In this document: positions 16,510 through 26,276 of the stretch, piece after piece | How the letters are laid out: the number at the start of each line of letters is the position of its first letter | Position numbering within the stretch: the stretch's first letter is position 1 | Origin: Gemmatimonadota bacterium | Lineage (GTDB): Bacteria; Gemmatimonadota; Gemmatimonadetes; Gemmatimonadales; Gemmatimonadaceae | NCBI GenBank assembly: GCA_016200495.1 | Contig: JACQES010000319.1 | Location: 1-47,504 of the forward strand | Direction of reading: 5' to 3' | Length of the DNA stretch: 47,504 nucleotides | Notes under the pieces: generated by a model | What the model was told of the DNA's origin: nothing | Databases searched by the model: none | What the model saw: the letters and a program-made list of their open reading frames with translations, nothing else | Made by a program: the position numbers and the translations under genes

Positions 16510-16594
16510 CGCGCGCAGGGAAGGTAGCGCGCACGGGGCCGAGGGCTCCAGCGGGGGGTGCGTCGAAGGCCGCCGACGCCGTCGGCCCGGGCCG

Positions 16595-16936
16595 TCAGGA
16601 CTGCGGGTCGAACATGAAGACGCGCAGCTCCTGCGCGCAGCGGCAGGCCGTCGCGATGCGCGCGGCCCACGTGATCGCTGCGTCGCGCGTCGGGACCTCG
16701 AGCACGCAGAAGCCGCCATCGAGCGTGGGCGCCCACGGGTATCCACCGTCGGTGACCTGGCCGTCGCCCGAGACGAGCACGGGCGGCACGGACTCGTCGA
16801 TGCCGCCACCGAAGACGTAGACGCCGGCGGCCTTGGCATCGTCGATGACCGCGTGTGCGTCGCGGCTGACGGCTTCCAGTTCGCCGGGGGCGACGTGCAT
16901 GGCGGCGCTGGGGAAGGAGATGAGGTACTTGGACAT
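16595..16936 (-). CDS. YciI / DGPF-domain protein
   Basis: This 113-residue protein belongs to the YciI-related (DGPF) fold: 'MSKYLISFPSA' opens it, 'GGGIDESVPPVLVSGDGQVTDGGYP' contains the characteristic D-G/D-G segment, and 'GGFCVLEVPTRDAAITWAARIATACRCAQELRVF' closes it. These small dimeric ferredoxin-like proteins are frequently encoded beside ECF sigma factors, but none is visible here. The His-Asp pair that forms the putative active site in YciI is not obvious. It lies 66 bases downstream of the DacB gene, on the same strand. Confidence 0.85.
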   Translation of the reverse strand: MSKYLISFPSAAMHVAPGELEAVSRDAHAVIDDAKAAGVYVFGGGIDESVPPVLVSGDGQVTDGGYPWAPTLDGGFCVLEVPTRDAAITWAARIATACRCAQELRVFMFDPQS

Positions 16937-17002
16937 CGGAGGTCGCGACTGGATGAGGATGCGCGCACGCTGCCGCGCGCCGGGTGACTCGTTCGCGTCG
17001 AG

Positions 17003-18565
17003 TTACGGCGTCAGGTACGCCGCCGCCGCGACTTCTCCCAACGCCTGCCCCACCACCTTCGTCACCTCGTCCGGCCCGCGCGCCACCGCGACGCGATTCA
17101 CGAAGATCGCGAGGATCAGGTGTCGGCCGCTGGCCGTCGTCGTGTAGCCGGCGAGTCCCTTGGCCGTGACGAGCGTGTTCTTGTTGAGCGGATCGCCCAC
17201 GGCGAACGTGCCGGTCTTCGCGTGCACCTGGCCCGCGGCGGGACTGTCCTTCTGGATCGGCGCGAGCGTGCCGTCGCGGCCCAGGATCGGGAGCGCCGCG
17301 TGGAAGGCGGCGAAGTCGGCGCGCTTCGACATCATCTGCAGGTAGCTCACCATGAAGGCCGGCGTGTAGTGCGCATCGCCGCCGGCGCCGTCGCCCTGCT
17401 GCGCGCCGCGCGTGTCGAGTCCCGCCTGCTGCAGCCACTCGCGCTCGATGTCGAAGCCGTTCTGCTTCTTCGCCTTGCCGTAGAGGGCGCCCATGAGCAT
17501 CGGCATGGCCGACGCGTGCATGTTCTGGCTGACCTTGAGGATCACCTTCACGAGCTCCGTGGCCGGCGCCGACACGTGCTCGGCCACCACGTTCGCGTCG
17601 GTGTAGGACGGCGCGAGCTTGGCGAAGTCGGGGACGCCGCCCTTGGATTCGGTCACGGCCACGCCCTGCGCACGCAGCGCGTCCACGAGCGCGGCGGTGG
17701 CGAAGCGCGTGGGCGACGGCACCGCGTAGGCGTAGAGGATGGCGGGGGTGCCGAGCGGCACGTCGCCGGTGATCGTCACGGTGATGAGGCTGTCCTTGTC
17801 GGCCTTCTCGTCGAAGTCGAGCGTCTTGGGTGCGTCGACGGCCACGGTGCGCGCCTTGTTCACGAAGCGAACGAGGCGCGTGGGCGGTGAGACGGTGAAC
17901 GCCGGCGCGTCGCCTGCCTTGGCGCCGGGCCCAACGGTCACGTCGAGCACGTTGTCGTTGACGCTGATGGGTGACACCACCACGCCGGTGCCGAGCTCGC
18001 GGGTCCCTTCATTGAACAAGGTCGCGTCCACCAGCACGCGGCCGGTGATGCGCTTGACCCCCTTGGCGGCCACCTGCTGCGCGAGCGCCTTGATGACCAC
18101 GAGCGGATCGCCCGGCACGGCGCGCGTCGTGACGTCGCCGCCGTAGGAGTGGTCGTGGTCCTCGAACGCGAGCGTGCCGTCGGGCTTGAGGCGCTGCGAC
18201 AGGTTGGGGTCGCCCGACGCGACGAGCACGAGGTCGCCGCGCAGCACGCCGCCGGTGACGGGACCCGTGCGATAGACCTTCGTGTGAAAGCGGTGATCGG
18301 CGCCCAGTGTCGCGAGCGCCGTGCCGGCCGTGAGGAGCTTGGTGGTCGAGCCGGGGAACATCAGCTTGTCGGCGTTCAGCGCGTAGATCGCCTTCCCCAG
18401 GTCGGCGTCGTACACCTCGATGCCCCAGATCGCGTGCTGGAACTCGGGCCGGTTGATGATGCGCTCGATGCGCGCGGACAGCGCGGGATCGTTCTGCGCG
18501 CCGACAGTGGCGGGGACGGCGAGCAGCGCGGCGGCGAGGAGTACCGAGAGGCGAGGCAGAGGCAT
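17003..18565 (-). CDS. dacB: D-alanyl-D-alanine carboxypeptidase/endopeptidase (PBP4, DacB type, class C)
   Basis: This 520-residue periplasmic peptidoglycan hydrolase removes terminal D-Ala and cleaves cross-bridges. It has a Sec signal ending 'VGAQ'. The SxxK box is 'PGSTTK' with Ser73 and Lys76, the SxN box is 'KVSQNMHA' and the KTG box is 'HAKTGT'. A large insertion between the first two motifs, characteristic of PBP4/S13 peptidases, occupies about residues 100-330. The ORF-track start adds 30 low-complexity residues before the signal peptide and is rejected. It lies 100 bases downstream of the racemase-like gene on the same strand, and both deal with D-amino acids, which may or may not be meaningful. 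Confidence 0.93.
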   Translation of the reverse strand: MPLPRLSVLLAAALLAVPATVGAQNDPALSARIERIINRPEFQHAIWGIEVYDADLGKAIYALNADKLMFPGSTTKLLTAGTALATLGADHRFHTKVYRTGPVTGGVLRGDLVLVASGDPNLSQRLKPDGTLAFEDHDHSYGGDVTTRAVPGDPLVVIKALAQQVAAKGVKRITGRVLVDATLFNEGTRELGTGVVVSPISVNDNVLDVTVGPGAKAGDAPAFTVSPPTRLVRFVNKARTVAVDAPKTLDFDEKADKDSLITVTITGDVPLGTPAILYAYAVPSPTRFATAALVDALRAQGVAVTESKGGVPDFAKLAPSYTDANVVAEHVSAPATELVKVILKVSQNMHASAMPMLMGALYGKAKKQNGFDIEREWLQQAGLDTRGAQQGDGAGGDAHYTPAFMVSYLQMMSKRADFAAFHAALPILGRDGTLAPIQKDSPAAGQVHAKTGTFAVGDPLNKNTLVTAKGLAGYTTTASGRHLILAIFVNRVAVARGPDEVTKVVGQALGEVAAAAYLTP

Positions 18566-18665
18566 GCGCGGGCGAGGCGGGAGGCGAGGCGGGGGTCCGG
18601 CAGGTCCGGAACCTTCACCCCGACGGCGCGGGGGCGCAACCAGCGCTCGCGCCACGGCCGCGCTC

Positions 18666-19361
18666 TCACCCGTGCAGCAGGTCCAGCGCGGCGTCCACGT
18701 GAATGGACGTGGTGTCGAGCAGCGGCAGATCGAGCGCGCCGGCGCCCGGCAGCGCGAGGGGGAGTTCGGTCCCGCCGAGAATCAGGGCCTCGAAGCCGGT
18801 GTTTCGCCGCCAGCGCTGCACCAGCTCCCACAACAGCGCGGCCGTCTCGGGACGGTAGACGCCATGCACGAATTCCTGCATGTAGCGCGCATGGATCAAC
18901 TCCTGGTCGGCCGGCGGGGGCACCACGCACGTGATGCCGGCGCGCGCAAGGCCGGCCTGGTAGTAGCCGCCCTGCATCGTGAATCGCGTCCCGATGAGCC
19001 CCACGTGCCGGAGTCCCAGCGCCCTGGTGGCCTCGACGGTCGCGGTCACGATGCTGATGAGCGGGACGGTGGTGGACGCCTCGAGCGCGTCGAACAGCAG
19101 GTGGGGCGTGTTGGAGGCGAACAGGGCGGCGTCCACGCCGGCGCGCTCGACCTTCCGGAGTTCACCGGCCAGCAACGTCGTCGCGTCGTCGTACCGGCCC
19201 GCGTGCATGAAGGCGAGCATCGGCGCGAGGTTCATGCTGTTGATCACGACCTGCGGATAGCTGCCGTCCGTCGCGCGGGCGCGATGACCGCTCACCAGCT
19301 TCCGGTAGTACTCGATCGTGGACGACGGAGCGATGCCGCCGACGATGCCGAGCGTCTTCAT
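18666..19361 (-). CDS. Asp/Glu racemase family protein lacking both catalytic cysteines
   Basis: This 231-residue protein is a full-length member of the PLP-independent Asp/Glu racemase family ('MKTLGIVGGIAPSSTIEYYR' is the classic start). The two cysteines that act as acid-base pair in typical members are replaced: 'ASNTPH' has Ser83 where [C]NT is usual, and 'ILGGTEL' has Gly197 where GCTE is usual. The rest of the pocket ('IGTRFTMQGGYY') is kept. E. coli YgeA keeps one of the two cysteines and works as a broad racemase, as I recall; losing both makes ordinary racemisation unlikely. It could be a binding or regulatory protein, or use another residue. It lies 88 bases downstream of a LysR gene. 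Confidence 0.88.
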   Translation of the reverse strand: MKTLGIVGGIAPSSTIEYYRKLVSGHRARATDGSYPQVVINSMNLAPMLAFMHAGRYDDATTLLAGELRKVERAGVDAALFASNTPHLLFDALEASTTVPLISIVTATVEATRALGLRHVGLIGTRFTMQGGYYQAGLARAGITCVVPPPADQELIHARYMQEFVHGVYRPETAALLWELVQRWRRNTGFEALILGGTELPLALPGAGALDLPLLDTTSIHVDAALDLLHG

Positions 19362-19426
19362 GCGAGAACCGGTCCCGTGAGGTGGCGCCCGTGCACCCGC
19401 GGGCAGGGCGATACCGAACCGATTGA

Positions 19427-19462
19427 GCCAATCACGCCGATCACCCCGATCACGCCGACCGC
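19427..19462. repeat. short 9-bp direct repeats between the LysR and racemase genes
   Basis: Copies of GATCACGCC/GATCACCCC and ATCACGCCG occur back to back between the LysR stop and the racemase start, extending into the last codons of the LysR gene. Only three to four units are present. No ORF is supported in the gap. Confidence 0.6.
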
Positions 19463-20415
19463 GCCAGCTTGCCGCGCCGTCCCGGCGCCCGCCGCGTCGG
19501 CGGGCCGCCCGGCACGATCTCCAGCACGCTCGGGCCCGTCGCGAGCATGTCGACCAGGGCGCGCACCGCGGCGCGCGGCCTGGCGTGGCGCAGGGCGACG
19601 GCGAACCATTGGCGATGCACGCCGGCGCGCGTGAGCTTCACGGGCACCACGCGGCCGGTCGCGATGGCCGGCTGCACCGCCCAGCGCGCGAGGACGCTCA
19701 CGCCGACGCCGCCGGCGACGAGTTCGAGCGTCGCCTCCGTGAGCATGATCTGGGACACGCGCCGCGGCGCCAGCCCGGCCTCGCGCAGGAGCTGGCCGAG
19801 GAACGACGATCCGGCGGACAGGGACGAATACACCAGCAGGTGCTCACCGCACAGGTCACCGAGCTCCACGTGTCCGCGCTCCGCAAACGGGTGGTCCGGC
19901 GCGGTGACCACGACGAGCTCGTCGCGGAACAGGGGCCATGCCCGGAGGTGACGGCCCGCATGGCGATTCATCATGATGGCGACGTCCACGGAGCCCTCGG
20001 CGAGCGCCGCGAGCGGGTCCGACGTCGCCTCCGCCACGATGCGCAGCTCCACGCCGGCGTGCGTGCGCTCGAAATCGTGCATCACGCGGGGAAGCCAGTG
20101 ATAGGTGGTGTAGCACTCGGTGGCGATCTTCAGGCGATCAACCTCCCCCCGCACGACATTCGTGAGGTCGTCCTCGGCGGCGCGCAGCTCCTCGAGCGTG
20201 CGCTGCGCGGCCAGCAGCACGCGCTCGCCCGCCACCGTCAGGGTCATGCGCTTGCCCAGGCGACGGAAGAGGGGGGTGCCAAGCCGGCGCTCGAGGTTCC
20301 CGAGCATGTGACTGAGGGCCGACTGGCTCAGGTTGAGGTCGCGCGCGCTGCGGGTCATGGTGCCGTGCTGCGCGATGGCCGCAACGAGCTGGAGGTGTCG
20401 CGTTTCGAGGATCAT
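19450..20415 (-). CDS. LysR family regulator (MetR-like), paralogue 1
   Basis: This 321-residue regulator begins with a LysR winged HTH ('LQLVAAIAQHGTMTRSARDLNLSQSALSHMLGNLERRLGTPLFRR'). The effector-binding domain starts with 'LKIATECYTTYHWLPRVMHDFE', a pattern close to MetR, which controls methionine and homocysteine metabolism. The paralogue at 25144-26139 shares this pattern ('ATECYTSFHWLPGVLKVF'). The start chosen is ATG 20415, immediately at the HTH; the ORF-track start adds eleven residues. It lies 73 bases after the ADOP permease, separated by a hairpin. The ligand is unknown. Confidence 0.93.
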   Translation of the reverse strand: MILETRHLQLVAAIAQHGTMTRSARDLNLSQSALSHMLGNLERRLGTPLFRRLGKRMTLTVAGERVLLAAQRTLEELRAAEDDLTNVVRGEVDRLKIATECYTTYHWLPRVMHDFERTHAGVELRIVAEATSDPLAALAEGSVDVAIMMNRHAGRHLRAWPLFRDELVVVTAPDHPFAERGHVELGDLCGEHLLVYSSLSAGSSFLGQLLREAGLAPRRVSQIMLTEATLELVAGGVGVSVLARWAVQPAIATGRVVPVKLTRAGVHRQWFAVALRHARPRAAVRALVDMLATGPSVLEIVPGGPPTRRAPGRRGKLARSA

Positions 20416-20451
20416 GGCACGTCTCGACGGCTCGGGAATGTGCTGCAACTG

Positions 20452-20478
20452 GCGGGGCGGGCCGGGCGCACGCCCCGC
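20452..20478 (-). terminator. GC hairpin between the exporter operon and the LysR gene
   Basis: GCGGGGCG pairs with CGCCCCGC over an 11-base loop. It begins ten bases after the permease stop on the minus strand. No T-run follows, so it may be a Rho-dependent or weak terminator. Confidence 0.4.
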
Positions 20479-20488
20479 GACGTCGGCC

Positions 20489-22905
20489 TCACGCGCGCAT
20501 GGCGATCGTGGGCGAGATGCGGATGGCGTGGCGCGCCGGAAGCCACGCCGCGATCAGGGCCAGGACGACAAAGACGATAACCACGAGCAGGACCACGGGT
20601 GCGTCGGACGGCCGCACCGGCTCGCGCACGTAGGCCTGCAGCCCGGCGACGGTCGGCACGGCGAGGACGACCCCGGCGCCGAGGCCGATGATGGCCGGAC
20701 GCACCGAGCCCACGAGCGTGTCGACGAGCAGCGAGCGCGGCGTCGCGCCAAGCGCGGAACGGATGCCGATTTCGCGCGTGCGGCGGACGACGGCATGCTG
20801 CGTGGTGGCGTGCACGCCGGTCAGCACGAGCAGCAAGCCGGACGCCCCGAACAGTCCGACGAGCATGGCGCGGAGCCTCGGCTCGGCCACCGAGCGCGCG
20901 ACGAGTGCCTCGAGCGGCAGGGTGCTCTCGATGGCCTGGTCGGGGTCCGCCCGCCAGATGGCCCGCCGCACGGGATCCGCGAGCGCGGCCGGATCGCCCG
21001 GGGTGCGGGCCACCACGGTCACGCGCGCGGTCGGCGTGTTCTGCTGGAGGTACGACACGTACAGCGTCGGACCGAGCGCCACGCCGGCGCCGGCGTCGGC
21101 CACGTCCTCGACGACGCCGACGATGTCCATCCACGGGGCGTCGGCGCGGTTGGCCCGCCGGATCCGTGCGCCGAGCGGCGGAGCCCCGGCGAGGAGCTGG
21201 CGGGCGAAGCTCTCGTTCACGACGGCGACGACGCGCGCGCCCTCGCGATCCGTCTCGTCGAAGGTCCGCCCCGCGACGAGCCGCGTCTTGAGCACGGCGA
21301 AGATCGCCGGGGACACGTGCCGGATGTTCGCGGTCAGCTGCGACCCCGCCTCGGCCGGCCGTCCATCGATGTCGATCGCCGACTGCATGTTCTCGTTGAG
21401 CACGAACCGCGTCTGGATCGTCGCGGCGTGCGCGACGCCGGGCACCTGCTGCACCTCCGCGAGGATGCGCTCGACGCGGCGGGCCCGGTCCTGCACGGTC
21501 TCGCGCGCGGCGCGCGACGGCGCCAGAGGCGCGACCACGACGCCTCGCTGCTCGAACCCCGGCCACCGATCGAGCAGGGCGCCGAGGTTGCGCGTCAGGA
21601 GCGTGGCCGCGACGAGCAGCACGACGGTGATCGCGACCTGCGCGCCCAGGATCACGTCGCGGCTGGCCCGCTCGCGCCGGGTGCCGGTGGCCTTGCTCGC
21701 GGCGCCGGCGAGCGACGCGATCTCGAGGCGCGCATCGGCGAGGGCGGCGGGCAGCATCGTCAGCACCCCCATCACGGCCACGGCGCCCACGGCGTAGGCG
21801 ATCACGGGCAGGTCGGCCAGCGCCTCCGGGCCGACGATCAGCCCCGGGTTGAGCGCGCGCGCGGCCGCGAGCAGGAGGGCCGCGCCCGCGAGCGCGGGCG
21901 GCAGCGCCAGCAGCGCCAGCACCGCGCCCTCGGCCACGCGGAGCGACATCACGTGGACGGGATGCGCGCCGAGCGCGAGGCGCATCATGGTGGTCGTCTG
22001 CTGCGCCACCGCGTCCGCCGCCGACAGGCCGGCGACGTTCATCGCGCCAATGCCGACGAGGAGGAGGACCGCGACCAGGAGGATGCTGATCGTGGCGCGC
22101 TGGTTGCCGAGCAGCGCCTCGCGCAGCGGCGTCGCCACCGGGGTGGCGCCACGATAGACGTCGGGCTCCTCCTGCACGAGCGTCGCTTCCAGCTGGGCGA
22201 GGTCGGTCGCGAGTTGAGCGGCGGACACGCCGGGGCGCAGGCGTCCGACGGCAGAGAAGGTCCGCACGGGTCCGCGCAGCCGGTCGGCGGAGAGCACCAT
22301 CGGGAGCCAGACGTCCGCGGGCTGGAAGAAGAGCGAGAATCGCGCCGGCATGACGCCGACGATCTGGCGCGCCTCGTTGTCCACCATGAGGGTGCGCTGC
22401 AGGACGGCGGGGTCGCGGGCGAATCGCGTGGCCCAGAGCCTCTCGCTGATGACCGCGACGGCGCTGGTGGCGACCTCCTCGTCGCGCCGGAACTCGCGCC
22501 CGAGCTGTGGCGAAGCGCCCACGAGTTCGAACAGTCCGGCCGAGACGAGCATGCCGGCGACGGCCTCGGCGGAGCCGTTCCCCGTGACCGCGACGGTGGT
22601 GGGCGCGTAGCCCCCGACGGCCGCGAGGGTCCGGGACGCGCCGCGCCACGCGACCAGCTCCCGCGCGGAGATCGCGCTGCGCTGTGCGACGCGCGCGGAC
22701 TGCCGCAGGTCCACCGCGAGGTCGTGCAGCGCCTCGGGCTGGCGATACGGGAGCGGGCGCAGCAGCGTGGCATGCGCGACGGCGAGGATCGCGGTCGCGG
22801 CCGCCGCCCCGACGGTCACCAGGGCGAGGGCGAAGCCGGCGAAGGCGGGACGCCGGCGCAGCATGCGTGCGGCGTGGACGAGCGTGGCCGCGCGGATGGG
22901 GCGCG

Positions 22906-22909
<4 letters not shown>
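20489..22909 (-). CDS. ABC transporter permease, MacB/ADOP type
   Basis: This 806-residue protein has the layout of the acidobacterial duplicated orphan permease (ADOP) family. There are eight membrane segments: one near residues 23-48, three near 270-370, then another set starting near 425 and three near 680-790. Large periplasmic MacB-type domains separate them ('FELVGASPQLGREFRRDEEVATSAVAVISERLW' and 'IFAVLKTRLVAGRTFDETD'). FtsX-like segments end with 'VRRTREIGIRSALGATPRSLL' and 'AAWLPARHAIRISPTIAMRA'. ADOP genes normally stand alone; here the start overlaps the ATPase stop by four bases (ATGA) and an HlyD adaptor is upstream, so a complete pump is encoded. The substrate is unknown. Confidence 0.9.
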
Positions 22910-23604
<695 letters not shown>

Positions 23605-23657
23605 GCCGGTCTCCGTCGGGGAGGAGCGAAGGGTTGAGGGGCGGATCGAGATGCCGC

Positions 23658-24989
23658 CTAGCGGATGCGCACGCGATCGGTGTTGTCCCACTGGCTCATG
23701 TCGGACAGGATCACGCGATCGCCCGCCTTGAGTCCCGCGAGCACCTGCACGGCATTGACCGAGCTCACGCCCAGCCGAACCGGCACGCGCTGCGCGGTGT
23801 GGCCGTCCTCGTCCAGCCGGAAGAGGCCGACGACGGCGCCGTCGGCACCGGTCGCGGGTCGGCCCGTGTAGAGCACGGCCGGCAGCTTCTGGACCTGGAT
23901 GACGCCATCCACGCCGAGGTCCGGCCGGGCGCCTGCGGGCAGTGGTCCGTCGAGCGCGATGTCGACGGTGACGGTGCCGCCCGAGGACGCGGGGTCGATG
24001 CGCGAGACGTGTCCGCTGACGACGCCGTTCCGCGTGTCCACCGTTGCCCCGAGGCCGATGGCGAGGTCCTTGGCCTGCGTCTCGGGAATGCGCACGACCG
24101 CCTTGAGCCGGCCGGGCTGCACCACCTTGGCGAGGGCCATGCCCGCATTCACCCACTGGCCGGGCTCGAGCAGGGGTCCGCCGGCGCCCGCGGAGAGCTC
24201 CTGCAGCGTGCCCGCGTCGCCGGCGCGCAGCACCATGGCGGCCTTGAGCGACTCGCGGAAGGCGGCGATCTGGCGCAACCGCTCGACGCTCTGCGTCTGC
24301 ACCGCGATCTGCGGCTCGATCGAGGCGCGCAGCAGTTCGAGCGTCCGCTGGGCGACGCGGAACCGGACCGCCGCCTCCTCGGCCGTCGCCTTGAGGCCGT
24401 CGCGCTCGGCGGCCGCCATGAGGCCGCGCGCGAAGATGGAGTCGGCCCCCCGGGCGCGGTGTGCGGCGACGACGTGCGCCGTGTTGGCGGCCGCGACCTC
24501 GGCTTCCTGCTCGAGGAGGCCGCGCTGCAGGCCGAGTTCCGAGGCGGCGAGCTGCGCGCGGGCGTCGTTGTAGGCCTGCTGGGCCTGCATCGCCTGGATG
24601 TCGACGTCGGGATTGGAGAGTTCGGCGATGACCGTGGTCGGGGTGACGGCCTGACCGACGTGCGCGACGAGGCGGTCGACGCGGGCGGAGACCACGGCGG
24701 GAATCCAGCGGATGTGCTCGGCCACGAGGGTGCCGGGGCCGCGCACCTCGCGCACCATGTCGCCGAAGCGGACGGAGTCGACGGTGACCGCGCCGCGGTC
24801 GAGCGTCGGGGCCGCGGGCCTCAGTCCCATGAGGAGGCCCGTGAACGCGACGGCGACGGTCAGTCCGGTCGCCACCAGCAGGTGACGACGGGTCCGGCGG
24901 GGGGGCGTGCGGGCAAGGTCGACCAAGGCGGCAGCGGCGGTTCGGGCACGGGCGATGTCGGGGCTGCCATGAAGCTGTTGCACGTACAT
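23658..24989 (-). CDS. HlyD/MacA-type periplasmic adaptor
   Basis: This 443-residue protein has a cytoplasmic stretch, one membrane anchor near residues 36-56, then the membrane-fusion-protein order: a half lipoyl motif ('VVSARVDRLVAHVGQAVTPTTVIAELSNPD'), a long helical hairpin (about residues 125-250) and the second lipoyl half plus beta-barrel ('LLEPGQWVNAGMALAKVVQPGRLKAVVRIPE'). It ends with a membrane-proximal segment 'VLAGLKAGDRVILSD'. It should link the ABC pump to an outer-membrane channel, which is not encoded nearby. The start is ATG 24989; the ORF-track start lies 16 codons upstream. Confidence 0.9.
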   Translation of the reverse strand: MYVQQLHGSPDIARARTAAAALVDLARTPPRRTRRHLLVATGLTVAVAFTGLLMGLRPAAPTLDRGAVTVDSVRFGDMVREVRGPGTLVAEHIRWIPAVVSARVDRLVAHVGQAVTPTTVIAELSNPDVDIQAMQAQQAYNDARAQLAASELGLQRGLLEQEAEVAAANTAHVVAAHRARGADSIFARGLMAAAERDGLKATAEEAAVRFRVAQRTLELLRASIEPQIAVQTQSVERLRQIAAFRESLKAAMVLRAGDAGTLQELSAGAGGPLLEPGQWVNAGMALAKVVQPGRLKAVVRIPETQAKDLAIGLGATVDTRNGVVSGHVSRIDPASSGGTVTVDIALDGPLPAGARPDLGVDGVIQVQKLPAVLYTGRPATGADGAVVGLFRLDEDGHTAQRVPVRLGVSSVNAVQVLAGLKAGDRVILSDMSQWDNTDRVRIR

Positions 24990-25076
24990 CCGACATTCCA
25001 ATGAAAAGAACGCATGCTGCGTTCTCGCACCGTTCATGCGCGCCCGGGCTGCGTGCCGACCGGCGCTCCGCCGGCC

Positions 25077-25168
25077 AGCCGGTCGGCCCGCGGCGCCGGA
25101 GCCGATCGACCCGCGGCGCCCTAGCCGGTCGGCCCGCGGCGCCCTAGCCGATCGACCCGCGCTGCGCG
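25077..25168. repeat. 23-bp tandem repeat with alternating variants
   Basis: Four adjacent copies of a 23-bp unit, AGCCGGTCGGCCCGCGGCGCCCT or its variant with GATCGACCC in the middle, alternate A-B-A-B. The last copy, which is partial, forms the 3' end and stop codon of the LysR gene. The remaining 24990-25076 gap has no gene and should hold the exporter operon's promoter, if it has one. Confidence 0.85.
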
Positions 25169-26139
25169 GACGTCCGCCCCGCCGTGGCGGGCACCGCTTG
25201 CGGTCGCACCACCGGCCCGCCCGCCAGCGACGTGCGCAGCAGGTCGCGCAGGTCGAGGAGGTAGGCTGGTGCCGGATCGTCGGCGCGCACGGCCATGAAC
25301 CAGGTGCGCGGACACCCGCGCGGCGTGAACCGCACGGCCGCGAGCGTGCCCGCGCGCACGAGCGGCGCCACCGCCCAGCGCGCGAGCACGCCGACGCCGA
25401 GCCCGGCGGCGACGAGCTCGGTGATCGCCTCGGTGAGCTGGATGCGCGTGAGACGCGCGGGCACGACTCCGGCCGCGTCCAGCACCTCCTGCACCATCGA
25501 CGGCGCGTCGGCGCTGCCGCCGTACAGGATGAGGTGCTCCCGCGCGAATTCCGACGCCGCGACGTGGGTGCGGCGGGCCAAGCGATGGTCGGGCGCCATG
25601 ATCACGACGAGTTCATCATCGAACAGGCGCTCGAGGCGGAGGCGCCGGTCGCGGGGATTCCGGTGGAGGAGCGCGACGTCGAGCAGGCCGTCGCGCAGGG
25701 CGAGGGCGGGATAGTTGGTGTGCTCGGGCGCGATCCGGACGTCGATGCCGGGCCACCGCTCGCGAAACACCTTCAGCACCCCCGGCAGCCAATGGAAGCT
25801 CGTGTAACACTCCGTGGCGAGGCGCACGGCGCCGGACACGTTGGCGAAGGCGCCTCCCGCCACCTGGCGTTCGAAGCTCTCGACCTCGGCGAGCACGCCG
25901 CGCGCGAGTCGCAAGATCCGCTCCCCGGCCGCCGTGGGCTCGAGGCGGCGCGGCGTGCGCACGAAGAGCGGCGTGCGGAGGCGCGTCTCGATGTCGCGCA
26001 GTTGGAGGCTGGCCGCCGGCTGCGTGATGTGGAGGGCGCGGGCCGCTGCGGTCAGGCTGCCATGCGCGGCGATGGCGGCCACGAGCCGCAGGTGCCGGAG
26101 CTCCACGGCGGCGGACCGATCGGCGGGGGACGGGGACAT
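25144..26139 (-). CDS. LysR family regulator (MetR-like), paralogue 2
   Basis: This 331-residue regulator has the LysR HTH ('LRLVAAIAAHGSLTAAARALHITQPAASLQLRDIETRL') followed by the effector domain with 'VRLATECYTSFHWLPGVLKVFRE', the same MetR-like signature as the paralogue at 19450-20415. It is divergent from the cupin operon and shares its promoter region, the usual position for a LysR-type regulator and its target. It is also upstream of the exporter genes on its own strand. The start is ATG 26139, 30 codons after the ORF-track start. Its C-terminal codons run into the 23-bp tandem repeat, so the end of the protein may vary between strains. Confidence 0.93.
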   Translation of the reverse strand: MSPSPADRSAAVELRHLRLVAAIAAHGSLTAAARALHITQPAASLQLRDIETRLRTPLFVRTPRRLEPTAAGERILRLARGVLAEVESFERQVAGGAFANVSGAVRLATECYTSFHWLPGVLKVFRERWPGIDVRIAPEHTNYPALALRDGLLDVALLHRNPRDRRLRLERLFDDELVVIMAPDHRLARRTHVAASEFAREHLILYGGSADAPSMVQEVLDAAGVVPARLTRIQLTEAITELVAAGLGVGVLARWAVAPLVRAGTLAAVRFTPRGCPRTWFMAVRADDPAPAYLLDLRDLLRTSLAGGPVVRPQAVPATAGRTSAQRGSIG

Positions 26140-26201
26140 GGCGTTCTCGCGGGTGGAGGCGACGGGCGGGGCGCGACGGCGCCGGGCAGCGCGCCGACGA
26201 A

Positions 26202-26238
26202 CATAAGGCACAATTATGGATAGTATCACGACCCATAC
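26202..26238. promoter_or_regulatory. candidate LysR operator in the divergent promoter
   Basis: CATAA-N7-TTATG (26202-26218) is a perfect dyad that contains the T-N11-A spacing typical of LysR-type sites. A second dyad, GTAT-N8-ATAC (26223-26238), follows five bases later. Both are in a short AT-rich island within otherwise GC-rich DNA, between the divergent LysR and cupin genes. Confidence 0.6.
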
Positions 26239-26276
26239 AGTGCAAGGATGGCGTGCGGCCGGTGATCGTTGTCCGC

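Noticed and set aside
18666-19361. Reading the cysteine-less racemase as a pseudogene
   Set aside because: The frame is intact, length is normal and other pocket residues are kept, so a changed function fits better than decay.
25077-25168. 23-bp repeats considered as a CRISPR array
   Set aside because: The copies are directly adjacent with no unique spacers, and no cas genes are near.
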